Positions 10,421 to 19,869 of a stretch of DNA of 64,000 bases are shown here, piece after piece. The position numbers and the translations under genes were made by a program. Positions within the stretch are counted from its first letter, which is position 1. Every line of letters begins with the position of its first letter. The notes below the pieces were generated by a model. That model had not been told where the DNA came from. It saw nothing but the letters and a program-made list of their open reading frames with translations, and searched no databases. Source of the stretch: Lysobacter panacisoli (lineage in GTDB: Bacteria; Pseudomonadota; Gammaproteobacteria; Xanthomonadales; Xanthomonadaceae); NCBI RefSeq assembly GCF_009765165.1, contig NZ_VLNU01000001.1, positions 1,665,001-1,729,000 of the forward strand. Direction: 5' to 3'.

Positions 10421-11176
10421 CTACAGGCCGCGCCGGCGGCGCATGCGCCGGGCGATGCCGGCCCGCGCGATCAGCGCGAAGACGCCGCCGAACGCGAATC
10501 CCGCCAGGTGCGCCGACCAGGCCACCGCGCCGAACGCCGGGCCGATGAAGGTGAAGACCAGCTGCAACAGGGCCCACACGCCGATCAGCAGGGGCGCGGG
10601 CACCTTCACGAACTGCAGGAACAAGCCCAGCGGCACCACCACGCCCAGCTTCGCCCCGGGAAACAGCGCCAGGTAGGCGCCGATCAGCGCCGACACCGCG
10701 CCGCTGGCGCCGATGATCAGCCGGTCCGGAGTGCCGATGGCGATCACCGCCGCCAGGTTGGCGATCGCGCCGCCGAGCAAAAACAGTATCAGCAGCCGCC
10801 ACGGACCCATCGCCCGCTCGGCCGGCAGGCCGAAGATCAGCAGGAACACCAGGTTGCCCAGCACGTGCGCCCAGTCGGCGTGCAGGAACAGGGCCGTGAA
10901 CAGCCGCAGCAGGCTGCCGCTGCGGATCGCCTCGAACCATTCCTGCGGCGTCGCCAGACCGCCGGACAGGGCGCCCCATTCCATGAGCAGGCGGCGCTGG
11001 TCCTGTCCCGGCAGGACCTCCACCACGACGAAGCACAGCCACAGCAGGGCGAACAGGGACGGCGTGGCCCAGCGCAGCGGCGCACGCTCCCGGCTCGGGA
11101 TGCTCACGAACACCCGGCGGCCCCCCGGAGCGCCCGGAATCGACCCCAAGAAGGCCGTGAAATCCGTGACTTGCAA
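10421..11176 (-). CDS. rhomboid family intramembrane serine protease
   Basis: A 251-residue polytopic membrane protein. It has the rhomboid features HADWAHVLGN (His104, Asn108) in the second core helix, the catalytic serine in GASGA (Ser158) and the catalytic histidine in AWSAHLAGF (His223). It should cleave membrane-embedded substrates within the bilayer. The C-terminus ends in a strongly basic tail (ARRMRRRRGL). About 30 soluble residues precede the first helix. It is divergent from the FadL-type gene. Confidence 0.9.
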   Translation of the reverse strand: MQVTDFTAFLGSIPGAPGGRRVFVSIPSRERAPLRWATPSLFALLWLCFVVVEVLPGQDQRRLLMEWGALSGGLATPQEWFEAIRSGSLLRLFTALFLHADWAHVLGNLVFLLIFGLPAERAMGPWRLLILFLLGGAIANLAAVIAIGTPDRLIIGASGAVSALIGAYLALFPGAKLGVVVPLGLFLQFVKVPAPLLIGVWALLQLVFTFIGPAFGAVAWSAHLAGFAFGGVFALIARAGIARRMRRRRGL

Positions 11177-11343
11177 GTGCGAAGGGGCATGCCGACTGTT
11201 GTTAGCCTCCGGTTAAAAGCCGGGTTATAGTGCATACGGCGTCGTACGTCGGGAGGGGTTTCCGGCGCGCTCTGGCACCGGCCCAGCCGGTCCAGGCAAT
11301 GACGGCCGCGGAACCAAAAAATACTCCAATGGAGACGATACGC

Positions 11344-12690
11344 ATGCAACACGCTTCCCGTTTCACCCAACTGACGGCGCTGGCCTTCGGTATCGCCGGC
11401 GCGCTGGCGGTTGGCCAGGTCAACGCTTCGGGTTTCCAGCTGAAGGAAAACAGCGTCAAGGCCATGGGGGCCGCATTCGCCGGTGCCGGCGTCAACGACA
11501 CCGACTCGTCGGTGGTCGCCAACAACCCGGCCACGATGGCACGTTTCCAGGGCACCACGATCCAGGCCGACGTGACCGCGATCGACCTGAGTTATGAATT
11601 CAACGGTACCGGCACCGACGCGCTCGGTCGTCCGCTGACCGGCGGCAACGGCGGCGACGCCGGCGACATCGCCGCGGTGCCGGCGCTGTCGGTGATCCAC
11701 AAGCTCGACAACGGCCTGGCCTTCGGCGCCATGATCAGCGCGCCGTTCGGCCTGAAGACCGAGTACGACGACAACTGGCAGGGCCGCTACTTCGCCCACA
11801 CCTCCGACGTCGAAATCGTCGACCTGACCCTGGCTGCCGCGCTCGACATCATTCCGGATCGCCTCTCGGTCGGTGCCGGCCTGATCTACTCGCGCGCTGA
11901 CGTGACGCTGTCGAAGTCGGTCGACTTCGGTTCGCTGCTGTTCGCCAACCCGGCCACGCGTCCGCTGCCCTTCGCCCGTCCGCAGGCGGCCGACGGCTTC
12001 GCCGAGATCCAGGGCGACGACACCGGCTTCGGCTGGACCGTCGGTGCGAACTTCAGCCCGGTCGACGCGCTCGACATCGGCGTGAGCTACCGCTCCGAGA
12101 TCGACTACGACCTGAGCGGCACTGCCGACTGGACCGTGCCGAGCAACGTCGCCGCGGTGTTCGGCGTCAATCCGGCCACCAGCGCGCTGTTCAAGGACGG
12201 CGCGGCGACCGCCAAGCTGACCACGCCGTCGGTGCTGAACGTCGACGTCCGCTACGCCTTCACCGACCGCTTCACGATGATGGCGTCGTGGGCGCGCACC
12301 GGTTGGGAATCGCTGCGCGAAGTGCGCGTCGACTTCGGCAATCCGGATCCGGATTCGGTCGAGCCGTTCAACTGGCACGACAGCGATTTCTCGTCGCTGG
12401 GCGCCGAGTACAAGCTCAACGAAGCGTGGACGCTGCGAGGCGGCCTGGCTTACGACGAGACGCCGACCCACATCGAGACGCGCACTCCGCGTCTGCCCGA
12501 CGCGAACCGTTTCTGGTACTCGATCGGCGCGACCTGGCAGGCCACGGAAGCGATGGAAGTCAACTTCGGCTACACCCGCATCGAGCCGGATTCGCCGCGC
12601 GTCGACATCACCTCCGGTGGTTCGCACCTGGTCGGTCCGTTCGACGGTCACGCCAACCTGTACGGCGTCTCGGCGCAGTACAAGTTCTGA
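11344..12690 (+). CDS. fadL: FadL-type outer membrane transport protein
   Basis: A 448-residue outer membrane beta-barrel of the FadL/TodX family, which carries long-chain fatty acids or other hydrophobic molecules across the outer membrane. The signal peptide ends at VNASG. The mature N-terminus GFQLKENSVKAMGAAFAGAG and the VVANNPATMAR stretch are the family signature, forming the plug that follows. The protein ends in an aromatic residue (YGVSAQYKF), as barrels do. The ATG at 11344 is chosen because GGAG sits nine bases upstream and a signal peptide follows at once. A TATAGT near 11226 could be a -10 element but lacks a well-spaced -35. Confidence 0.92.
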   Translation: MQHASRFTQLTALAFGIAGALAVGQVNASGFQLKENSVKAMGAAFAGAGVNDTDSSVVANNPATMARFQGTTIQADVTAIDLSYEFNGTGTDALGRPLTGGNGGDAGDIAAVPALSVIHKLDNGLAFGAMISAPFGLKTEYDDNWQGRYFAHTSDVEIVDLTLAAALDIIPDRLSVGAGLIYSRADVTLSKSVDFGSLLFANPATRPLPFARPQAADGFAEIQGDDTGFGWTVGANFSPVDALDIGVSYRSEIDYDLSGTADWTVPSNVAAVFGVNPATSALFKDGAATAKLTTPSVLNVDVRYAFTDRFTMMASWARTGWESLREVRVDFGNPDPDSVEPFNWHDSDFSSLGAEYKLNEAWTLRGGLAYDETPTHIETRTPRLPDANRFWYSIGATWQATEAMEVNFGYTRIEPDSPRVDITSGGSHLVGPFDGHANLYGVSAQYKF

Positions 12691-12710
12691 TCGCGTTTCA
12701 CCGTTGCACG

Positions 12711-12743
12711 AAAAAGCCCCGCTTTCGCGGGGCTTTTTCTTTT
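12711..12743. terminator. bidirectional terminator between fadL and putA
   Basis: AAAAAGCCCCG CTTT CGGGGCTTTTT-type hairpin flanked by A-run and T-run, ending TTTTTCTTTT on the plus strand and with five Ts on the minus strand. It can serve both convergent genes. Confidence 0.93.
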
Positions 12744-12783
12744 GCAGCTTCTCTTGCGGAAACAGCCGTGGGCAACGCGTGCG

Positions 12784-15700
12784 TCAGTCGCCCAGCGTCA
12801 GCAGCGATGCATTGCCGCCGGCTGCGGTGGTGTTGATGGTGATGGTCTTCTCGGTGGCGAAGCGCGGCAGGTAGTGCGGGCCGCCGGCCTTGGGGCCGGT
12901 GCCGGACAGGTTCTGGCCGCCGAACGGCTGCACGCCAACCACCGCGCCGATCTGGTTGCGGTTGACGTAGCAGTTGCCGACCTTCACGCGCGAGCTGATC
13001 TTCTCGATCGTCTCGTCGATGCGCGAATGGATGCCCAGCGTGAGGCCGTAGCCGGTCGCGTTGATCGCGTCGATCACCGCATCCAGCTGGTCCGCCTTCC
13101 AGCGCAGGACGTGCAGCACCGGGCCGAAGACTTCCTTGTGCAGCTGGTCGAGCGACTTGAGCGTGTAAGCGCGCGGCGCGAAGAAGCTGCCGTTGGCGGC
13201 ATCGCCATCGAGCGCGACTTCGGCGATCTTCGACGCCTCGCGATCCATGCGTTCGGCGTGGTCGCGCAGCATCTTCAGCGCGTCCTCGTCGATCACCGGG
13301 CCGACGTCGGTCGACAGCAGGCCCGGATCGCCGACCTTCAGTTCGGCCATCGCGCCGGCGAGCATGTGCGTGACCTTGTCGGCGATGTCGTCCTGCACGA
13401 ACAGCACGCGCGCGGCCGAGCAGCGCTGGCCGGCGGACGTGAACGCCGAGGCGATCGCGTCCTTGACCACCTGTTCCGGCAGCGAGGACGAGTCGGCGAT
13501 CAGCGCGTTCTGGCCGCCGGTTTCGGCGATCAGCACACCGATGGCAGCGTCGCGCGCGGCCAGCGAGCGGTTGATCGCGCGCGCGGTGTCGGCCGAGCCG
13601 GTGAACGCGACGCCGGCGATGCGCGGATCCTTCGTCAATGCCGCGCCGACGGTGGCGCCGTCGCCCGGCAGGAACTGCAGCACCGCTTCCGGGATGCCGG
13701 CTTCGTGCAGCAGCTTCACCGCGTAGTAACCGATCAGGTTGGTCTGTTCGGCCGGCTTGGCGAGGACGCTGTTGCCGGCGGCGAGCGCGGCCGCGATCTG
13801 GCCGGCGAAGATCGCCAGCGGGAAGTTCCACGGGCTGATGCACACGAACACGCCGCGGCCGGAAAGCTGCAGCGTGTTGGATTCGCCGGTCGGGCCCGGC
13901 AGCGGTTCGACGGCGAACTGCTTGCGCGCCTGCGCGCCGTAATAGCGCAGGAAGTCCACGGCTTCGCGCACTTCCGCGACGCCGTCGGGCACGGTCTTGC
14001 CGGCTTCGCGCGTGCACAGCGCGATGTATTCCGGCATGCGCTGTTCGAGGAGGTCCGCGGCGTGCTCGAGGATCGCGGCGCGGCTCGCGGCCGGCGTGGC
14101 GTTCCATGCGTCGTGCGCGGCGACCGCGTTCTGCACGGCCCTCTCGACGGTCGCGCTGTCGGCGGCCTGCCACTGGCCGACGACCTGGCGACGGTCGGCG
14201 GGGTTGGTCACGGCGACCTGCGGGCCGGACACGGTCGCGCCCGGCACCAGCGGCGCGGCGCGCCAGTCGTTGCGCGTGGCGGCGTTGACCTGTTCGGCGA
14301 GCGTGCGCAGTTGATCGTCGTTGGCGAGGTTGATGCCCATGGAATTGTTCCTGTCGATGCCGAAGCTGCGGTACAGATCGAGCGGCTGCGGGATGCGCGG
14401 ATGCGCGATGGATTCGAATGCGGAAACGGTCTCGACCGGATCGTGGATGAGGTCATCGATGGCGATGTCCTCGTCGGTGATGCGGTTGACGAAGCTGGAG
14501 TTGGCGCCGTTCTCGAGCAGGCGGCGCACCAGGTACGGCAGCAGGTCCTCGTGCGAACCCACCGGCGCGTACACGCGGCACGGCACGTCGAGGCGGTCGC
14601 CCGGGATGACTTCGGCGTAGAGGTCGTCGCCCATGCCGTGCAGCTTCTGGAACTCGAAGTGCTTGTGCCGGCCCATCGACTTCGCGCGCTGGTGGATCGT
14701 CGCGATGGTCTGCGCGTTGTGCGTGGCGAACATCGGATAGATCGCGTCGGACGCTTCAAGCATCAGGCGCGCGTTGGCGAGGTAGCTGACGTCGGTGTTG
14801 GGCTTGCGCGTGAACACTGGATAGCCGAGCTGGCCGTCGACCTGTGCGCGCTTCACTTCGCTGTCCCAGTACGCGCCCTTCACCAGTCGCACCGGGATGC
14901 GGCGACCGCTGCGGCGGGCGAGGTCGGCGATGAACTCGATCGCTTCCGGTGCACGCTTCTGGTACGCCTGGATCGCCAGGCCGTAACCTTCCCAGCCATC
15001 GAGCGACGCGTCGGAGAACGCGGCGGCGATGACGTCCAGCGAGAGTTCCAGGCGGTCGGCTTCCTCGGCGTCGACGGTGAAACCGATGCCGTAGGACTTG
15101 GCCAGCTGCGCCAGTTCGAGCACGCGCGGGACGAGTTCGGCGAACACACGCTCGCGCTTGGCGTGCTCGTAGCGCGGATGCAGCGCGGAGAGCTTCACCG
15201 AGATCGACGGCGCGGCGAACACGTCGGTGCCCACGAAGTTACCGCTCTTGCCGATCGCGTGGATCGCGTCGCGGTAGGCCTGCAGGTAGCGCAGCGCGTC
15301 CTTGGTGGTCAGCGCGCCTTCGCCGAGCATGTCGAACGAGTAGCGATACGCGGCGTTGCCGTTCTTCTGCGATCGCGACAGCGCCTCGCCGATGGTGCGG
15401 CCCATGACGAACTGGTGGCCCATGATCTTCATCGCCTGGCGCACGGCCAGGCGGATCACCGGCTCGCCGACGCGGCCGAGCAGGCGCTTGAAGGCGCCGT
15501 GCACGTCGCGCTTGGTCTCGTCGGCCAGGTCGACCAGGTGGCCGGTCAGCATCAGGCCCCAGGTCGAGGCGTTGACCAGGACCGAGTCGGACTGGCCCAT
15601 GTGCTTCTTCCAGTCCGCATCGCCGAGCTTGTCGCGGATCAGCTTGTCGGCCGTCTCCTGGTCCGGGATGCGCAGCAGGGCTTCGGCCACGCACATCAGC

Positions 15701-16005
15701 AGTACGCCTTCCTCGCTGCCCAGGTCGTACTGGCGCATGAAGGCCTCGATCGCGCCCTGGTCCTTGGCGCGGGTGCGGACCCGGCGGACCAGATCGGCGG
15801 CCGTGGCCTGGGCGGCGGCGCGGTCGGCGTCGGGCAGGCGGGCGCGTTCGAGCAGCATGCGCACATGCGCGGCCTCGTCGCGGACCCAGCCGGCGGTGAT
15901 GGCCGCGCGGGCCGCGGGCGGCGGCGAGGGGAGTTCGGGGGAGATCAGCGCGTGCGGCGCCGGCGGGCCATCGCTGGCGAGGGCGGTAGCGGAATGGGTG
16001 GTCAT
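12784..16005 (-). CDS. putA: bifunctional proline dehydrogenase / L-glutamate gamma-semialdehyde dehydrogenase
   Basis: Oxidises proline to glutamate in two steps with FAD and NAD. The 1073-residue protein has the proline dehydrogenase barrel (about residues 130-460) and the aldehyde dehydrogenase domain (about residues 540-1030). Glu828 (AETGGQNA) and catalytic Cys862 (SAGQRCSAAR) are in place. The N-terminus (MTTHSATALAS then a Pro/Ala-rich stretch) has no ribbon-helix-helix DNA-binding domain, so this is a short PutA that is not its own repressor. The frame stays open 96 codons further upstream, but that stretch lies in the divergent promoter region and is not PutA-like, so the ATG at 16005 is preferred. 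Confidence 0.95.
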   Translation of the reverse strand: MTTHSATALASDGPPAPHALISPELPSPPPAARAAITAGWVRDEAAHVRMLLERARLPDADRAAAQATAADLVRRVRTRAKDQGAIEAFMRQYDLGSEEGVLLMCVAEALLRIPDQETADKLIRDKLGDADWKKHMGQSDSVLVNASTWGLMLTGHLVDLADETKRDVHGAFKRLLGRVGEPVIRLAVRQAMKIMGHQFVMGRTIGEALSRSQKNGNAAYRYSFDMLGEGALTTKDALRYLQAYRDAIHAIGKSGNFVGTDVFAAPSISVKLSALHPRYEHAKRERVFAELVPRVLELAQLAKSYGIGFTVDAEEADRLELSLDVIAAAFSDASLDGWEGYGLAIQAYQKRAPEAIEFIADLARRSGRRIPVRLVKGAYWDSEVKRAQVDGQLGYPVFTRKPNTDVSYLANARLMLEASDAIYPMFATHNAQTIATIHQRAKSMGRHKHFEFQKLHGMGDDLYAEVIPGDRLDVPCRVYAPVGSHEDLLPYLVRRLLENGANSSFVNRITDEDIAIDDLIHDPVETVSAFESIAHPRIPQPLDLYRSFGIDRNNSMGINLANDDQLRTLAEQVNAATRNDWRAAPLVPGATVSGPQVAVTNPADRRQVVGQWQAADSATVERAVQNAVAAHDAWNATPAASRAAILEHAADLLEQRMPEYIALCTREAGKTVPDGVAEVREAVDFLRYYGAQARKQFAVEPLPGPTGESNTLQLSGRGVFVCISPWNFPLAIFAGQIAAALAAGNSVLAKPAEQTNLIGYYAVKLLHEAGIPEAVLQFLPGDGATVGAALTKDPRIAGVAFTGSADTARAINRSLAARDAAIGVLIAETGGQNALIADSSSLPEQVVKDAIASAFTSAGQRCSAARVLFVQDDIADKVTHMLAGAMAELKVGDPGLLSTDVGPVIDEDALKMLRDHAERMDREASKIAEVALDGDAANGSFFAPRAYTLKSLDQLHKEVFGPVLHVLRWKADQLDAVIDAINATGYGLTLGIHSRIDETIEKISSRVKVGNCYVNRNQIGAVVGVQPFGGQNLSGTGPKAGGPHYLPRFATEKTITINTTAAGGNASLLTLGD

Positions 16006-16140
16006 CGGGGGACCCAGAGGACAGCCGTGGGAAGCCCAATAGTCTAGAGCCTCCGGCTCTCCCGGAGTGTTGCGGCGTCGGCTTCGAGGACCGTACCGGT
16101 GCGTTCCGTGCGCGGCCCTGCCGGTCCCGAGATTGCGAAA

Positions 16141-16152
16141 TTTGCCGGCAAA
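16141..16152. promoter_or_regulatory. palindromic candidate operator between putA and ctaC
   Basis: TTTGCCGGCAAA is a perfect 12-bp palindrome in the 353-base putA-ctaC divergent region, just upstream of the ctaC promoter and followed by a second palindrome ACACGTGT (16152-16159). No regulator can be named. Confidence 0.35.
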
Positions 16153-16175
16153 CACGTGTAATTTGACCAGCTCGG

Positions 16176-16204
16176 TTGTTGGGGCTCGCGACGGCAGGTA
16201 AAAT
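16176..16204 (+). promoter_or_regulatory. sigma70-like promoter of the cytochrome oxidase operon
   Basis: TTGTTG (16176-16181), a 17-base spacer and TAAAAT (16199-16204) match the sigma70 consensus well. The start of ctaC is 155 bases downstream, leaving a long leader that contains a GGAACCC/GGGTTCC hairpin (16230-16248). The remainder of the 353-base region shows no gene. Confidence 0.6.
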
Positions 16205-16358
16205 GAGCGGTTCCGCGGGGCAGTTTTTTGGAACCCGGATTGGGTTCCCACCGGGCTGGACGCCCGGCCCCGACCAGCGGATGAGCCCGTCAAGCCAGGC
16301 CGAACGGCTCAGCCAAGCAAACAACATTCACCAAAGCGGAATTCTGGGGCTCGAACAG

Positions 16359-17309
16359 ATGAAAGCCGGTCGTTTCAAGCAGTGGGGCGCGGGCATCGCC
16401 GCGATGGCGCTGCCGGTCCTTGCCAGCGCGCAGGCGGCCGATCCCAAGCCGTGGCAGCTGAACATGGGCGAGGGCGTGACGGTCCAGTCCGCCAACGCGT
16501 ACTCGGCGCACATGTTCGCGCTGTGGGTCTGCGTGGTCATCGGCGTCCTGGTGTTCGGCGCAATGGCCTATGCCATGTTCAAGTTCCGCCACTCCAAGGG
16601 TGCGGTGCCGGACAAGGACTTCACCCACAGCACCAAGCTGGAAGTCGTCTGGACCGTGGTCCCGGTCGCCCTGCTGGTCCTGATGGCCTTCCCGGCCACC
16701 AGCAAGCTGATCAAGATGTACGACTACCGCGACTCCGAGATGACCGTGAAGGTCACCGGCTACCAGTGGATGTGGAAGTACGAGTACCTGGGCGAGAACG
16801 TCGCCTTCACCAGCCGCCTGGACCGCAAGAGCGACGAGATCCGCCAGAGCGGCAAGGACGCGCGCGAGGCCAACCACCCGCATTACCTGCTCGACGTGGA
16901 CAACGTCCTGGTGCTGCCGGTCGACACCAAGATCCGCTTCGTGATCACCGCCGACGACGTGATCCACGCATGGTGGGTGCCGGCGCTGGGCTGGAAGCAG
17001 GACGCGATCCCGGGCATCGTCAACGAAGCCTGGACCGACATCTCCAAGCCGGGCATCTACCGCGGCCAGTGCGCGGAACTGTGCGGCAAGGACCACGGCT
17101 TCATGCCGATCGTCGTGCGCGCCGTGCCGAAGGCGGAATTCCAGCAGTGGCTGGTCGCCCAGAAGGCCAAGAACGCCCCGGCTCCCGTCGCCCCGGTCGC
17201 GCCCGCCGCGCAGCCGGCCGCGCCGGCCGAGGCCCAGCCGCAGGGCACCACCCCGAACACCGACGCCACGGCCGCAGCTGCTGAAAAGCAGTCTCCGGTC
17301 GCCGGCTGA
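16359..17309 (+). CDS. ctaC: cytochrome c oxidase subunit II
   Basis: A 316-residue subunit of the aa3-type terminal oxidase that takes electrons from cytochrome c. It has an N-terminal signal/leader, two transmembrane helices (about residues 50-70 and 90-110) and a periplasmic CuA domain. The CuA motif is complete: Cys238, Cys242, His246 and Met249 in CAELCGKDHGFM. The last 45 residues are an Ala/Pro-rich tail, unlikely to matter for catalysis. The ATG at 16359 is chosen because a signal-like sequence follows directly; in-frame codons upstream lie in the leader. It is the first gene of the oxidase locus. Confidence 0.95.
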   Translation: MKAGRFKQWGAGIAAMALPVLASAQAADPKPWQLNMGEGVTVQSANAYSAHMFALWVCVVIGVLVFGAMAYAMFKFRHSKGAVPDKDFTHSTKLEVVWTVVPVALLVLMAFPATSKLIKMYDYRDSEMTVKVTGYQWMWKYEYLGENVAFTSRLDRKSDEIRQSGKDAREANHPHYLLDVDNVLVLPVDTKIRFVITADDVIHAWWVPALGWKQDAIPGIVNEAWTDISKPGIYRGQCAELCGKDHGFMPIVVRAVPKAEFQQWLVAQKAKNAPAPVAPVAPAAQPAAPAEAQPQGTTPNTDATAAAAEKQSPVAG

Positions 17310-17335
17310 TCGTCCCGCATCTCCTGAGGTAGGCC

Positions 17336-18952
17336 ATGGCCGTCACGCACGCTGACACCCATCACGATGATCACGCCCACAAGCAGGGCTTCATCGAGCG
17401 TTGGTTCTTCTCGACCAACCACAAGGACATCGGGACGCTGTACCTGATCTTCAGCTTCATCATGTTCATCATCGGCGCCGGCATGTCCGTGCTGATCCGC
17501 TATGAACTGATGAAGCCGGGTCTGCAGCTGCCGGGCGGTCCGATGTTCTTCAACCAGATGACCACCGTGCACGCGCTGGTCATGATCTTCGGTGGCGTCA
17601 TGCCGGCCTTCGTCGGCCTGGCGAACTGGATGATCCCGCTGCAGATCGGCGCGCCGGACATGGCGCTGCCGCGCATGAACAACTGGTCCTTCTGGATCCT
17701 GCCGTTCGCCTTCGCGATGCTGCTGCTCACGCTGTTCCTGCCGGGCGGCGCCCCGGCCGGCGGCTGGACGCTGTATCCGCCGCTCTCGCTGCAGGGCGGC
17801 AGCAACGTGGCCTTCGCGATCTTCGCCATCCACATGATGGGCATCAGCTCGATCATGGGCGCGATCAACGTGATCGCCACCGTGCTGAACATGCGCGCCC
17901 CGGGCATCGACCTGCTGAAGATGCCGATCTTCTGCTGGACCTGGCTGATCACCGCGTTCCTGCTGATCGCCGTGATGCCGGTGCTCGCCGGCGCCGTGAC
18001 GATGCTGCTGACCGACAAGTTCTTCGCCACCTCGTTCTTCAACGCGGCTGGCGGCGGCGACCCGGTGATGTTCCAGCACATCTTCTGGTTCTTCGGGCAC
18101 CCCGAGGTCTACATCATGATCCTGCCGGCGTTCGGCGTCGTGTCGGAGATCATCCCGACCTTCAGCCGCAAGCCGCTGTTCGGCTACCAGGCGATGGTGT
18201 ACGCGACCGCCTCGATCGCCTTCCTCTCGTTCATCGTGTGGGCGCACCACATGTTCACCGTCGGCATGCCGCTCGGTGGCGAGATCTACTTCATGTTCGC
18301 GACGATGCTGATCGCGGTGCCGACGGGCGTGAAGGTGTTCAACTGGGTTACCACGATGTGGCGCGGCTCGATCTCGTTCGAGACCCCGATGCTGTGGGCC
18401 ATCGCCTTCGTGATCCTGTTCACCATCGGCGGTTTCTCGGGCCTGATGCTCGCCATCGTCCCGGCGGACTTCCAGTACCACGACACCTACTTCGTAGTCG
18501 CGCACTTCCACTACGTGCTGGTGACCGGCGCGCTGTTCTCCATCATCGCCGCCACGTACTACTGGTGGCCGAAGTGGACCGGCCGCATGTACAACGAGTC
18601 GTGGTCGAAGTTCCACTTCTGGTGGACGATGATCTTCGTCAACCTGCTGTTCTTCCCGCAGCACTTCCTGGGCCTGGCCGGCATGCCGCGCCGCATCCCG
18701 GACTACAACGTGGTGTTCGCGGACTGGAACCTGGTCAGCTCGATCGGCGCGTTCGGCATGTTCCTCACGCCGTTCATGATGGCCTTCATCCTGTGGCGCT
18801 CGAAGGCCGCGGGCGTCAAGGCCGAGGCCCGCGCATGGCCGACCGCCCGGGGCCTGGAGTGGACCGTGCCGAGCCCGGCGCCGCACCACACCTTCAGCAC
18901 CCCGCCGGTCATCCGCGATGGCGACCTGGCACATGGCGACATCACGCATTAA
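17336..18952 (+). CDS. ctaD: cytochrome c oxidase subunit I
   Basis: The 538-residue catalytic subunit with twelve transmembrane helices, binding heme a and the heme a3-CuB site. Key residues are visible: His79 (heme a), His255 cross-linked to Tyr259 in HPEVY, His304/His305 in WAHHMF (CuB), and His390 and His392 in AHFHYV (heme a3 and heme a). The N-terminus is His/Asp-rich (HADTHHDDHAHK). It follows ctaC by 26 bases and is surely co-transcribed. Confidence 0.97.
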   Translation: MAVTHADTHHDDHAHKQGFIERWFFSTNHKDIGTLYLIFSFIMFIIGAGMSVLIRYELMKPGLQLPGGPMFFNQMTTVHALVMIFGGVMPAFVGLANWMIPLQIGAPDMALPRMNNWSFWILPFAFAMLLLTLFLPGGAPAGGWTLYPPLSLQGGSNVAFAIFAIHMMGISSIMGAINVIATVLNMRAPGIDLLKMPIFCWTWLITAFLLIAVMPVLAGAVTMLLTDKFFATSFFNAAGGGDPVMFQHIFWFFGHPEVYIMILPAFGVVSEIIPTFSRKPLFGYQAMVYATASIAFLSFIVWAHHMFTVGMPLGGEIYFMFATMLIAVPTGVKVFNWVTTMWRGSISFETPMLWAIAFVILFTIGGFSGLMLAIVPADFQYHDTYFVVAHFHYVLVTGALFSIIAATYYWWPKWTGRMYNESWSKFHFWWTMIFVNLLFFPQHFLGLAGMPRRIPDYNVVFADWNLVSSIGAFGMFLTPFMMAFILWRSKAAGVKAEARAWPTARGLEWTVPSPAPHHTFSTPPVIRDGDLAHGDITH

Positions 18953-18973
18953 TTGAAGTCGAGGGATAGGAGC

Positions 18974-19078
18974 AGGAGGTCTTTCGGCTTCGGATACGTG
19001 GGCATGCTTCCACAACCCCGCCGTCGCGCTGCGACGGCCGCCCCCTTAACTTAAGGGGGCTCCAAAGCCAAACCTCCT
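18974..19078 (+). other. structured intergenic element between ctaD and the small assembly gene
   Basis: The 151-base gap inside the oxidase operon holds nested inverted repeats: AGGAGGT (18974) with ACCTCCT (19072), GGCTT (18986) with AAGCC (19065), CCGTCGC with GCGACGG, and the strong hairpin GCCCCCTTAACTTAAGGGGGC (19040-19060). It could act as an RNA-processing or attenuation structure. No T-run follows, so it is not a standard terminator. Confidence 0.5.
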
Positions 19079-19103
19079 CTTCGCCCGATGTGATCAGAGA
19101 GAC

Positions 19104-19238
19104 ATGAACCAACCCGACCACAACACGGACAACTTTGCAGCACGCCGCAAGGCGGCGCGTCGCACGGCGTTGTGGATCGCGGCGATCGCGGTCGCGATCT
19201 ACGTCGTCTTCATCTTCAGCGGCGTGGTGGGCAAATGA
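19104..19238 (+). CDS. cytochrome oxidase small assembly protein
   Basis: A 44-residue protein starting [20 protein letters not shown], with one transmembrane helix (about residues 23-41). Small single-helix proteins at this position, between subunit I and CtaG, are annotated as cytochrome oxidase small assembly proteins in many proteobacteria. Its stop overlaps the ctaG start (ATGA), showing translational coupling. The purine-rich AGAGAGAC just before the ATG can serve as ribosome site. Too short to be found by length-limited gene calling. Confidence 0.8.
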   Translation: MNQPDHNTDNFAARRKAARRTALWIAAIAVAIYVVFIFSGVVGK

Positions 19239-19822
19239 GCACGCCGGAACCGCGCAAGAGCGCCGGCCTGACCAGGATGGTCGTGGTCGCGATCGGCGCG
19301 TTCGCGCTGACCTTCGCGCTGGTGCCGCTGTACCGCATCGCCTGCGAGAAGGTGTTCGGCATCCGTCTGGAGCGCACCGCCGCCGAAGGCGTCGGCGAGG
19401 CCCGGGCCACGGCCGCCAAGCGCGTGATCACCGTGCAGTTCGACGGCGGCGTGAATTCCAAGCTGCCGTGGGACTTCTCGCCCAACCAGGTGACGATGCA
19501 GGTCGTGCCGGGCGAGCAGTACGAAACCACGTACCACGCGCGCAACACCTCGCAGCGCACCGTCGTCGGCAGCGCCGTCCCGTCGGTCGCGCCGGCGCGC
19601 GCGTCGGGTTACTTCAGCAAGACCGAATGCTTCTGCTTCACCGCCCAGACGCTCAAGGCAGGTGAAGTGCGCGAGATGCCGGTGCGCTTCATCGTCGATC
19701 CGAACCTTCCGGCCGACGTGAAGACCATCACCTTGTCGTATACCTTCTTCAAGAACGATGCGCTGACCGCCCAGGCGCAGGGCACGGCCCAGGCCGTTGC
19801 CCAGCCGAAAGCGGCGCCGTGA
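19235..19822 (+). CDS. ctaG: cytochrome c oxidase assembly protein CtaG (Cox11)
   Basis: A 195-residue copper chaperone that delivers Cu to the CuB centre of subunit I. One N-terminal membrane helix is followed by a periplasmic immunoglobulin-like domain. The copper-binding motif is Cys132-Phe-Cys134 in ECFCFTAQ, and the C-terminal half has the family stretch MPVRFIVDP and TLSYTFF. The start overlaps the preceding small gene. Confidence 0.95.
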   Translation: MSTPEPRKSAGLTRMVVVAIGAFALTFALVPLYRIACEKVFGIRLERTAAEGVGEARATAAKRVITVQFDGGVNSKLPWDFSPNQVTMQVVPGEQYETTYHARNTSQRTVVGSAVPSVAPARASGYFSKTECFCFTAQTLKAGEVREMPVRFIVDPNLPADVKTITLSYTFFKNDALTAQAQGTAQAVAQPKAAP

Positions 19823-19869
19823 CGTCCTGAACCTTCCTAGCAATCGCACCACATAACCGGAACGCCAAC

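Noticed and set aside
12742..16047. An 1101-codon plus-strand frame opposite putA
   Set aside because: Antisense to a complete, motif-verified putA; no recognisable protein features.
16230..16248. Terminator near the ctaC leader
   Set aside because: The T-run lies before the hairpin on the plus strand and becomes an A-run after it on the minus strand, so neither strand has the terminator layout.
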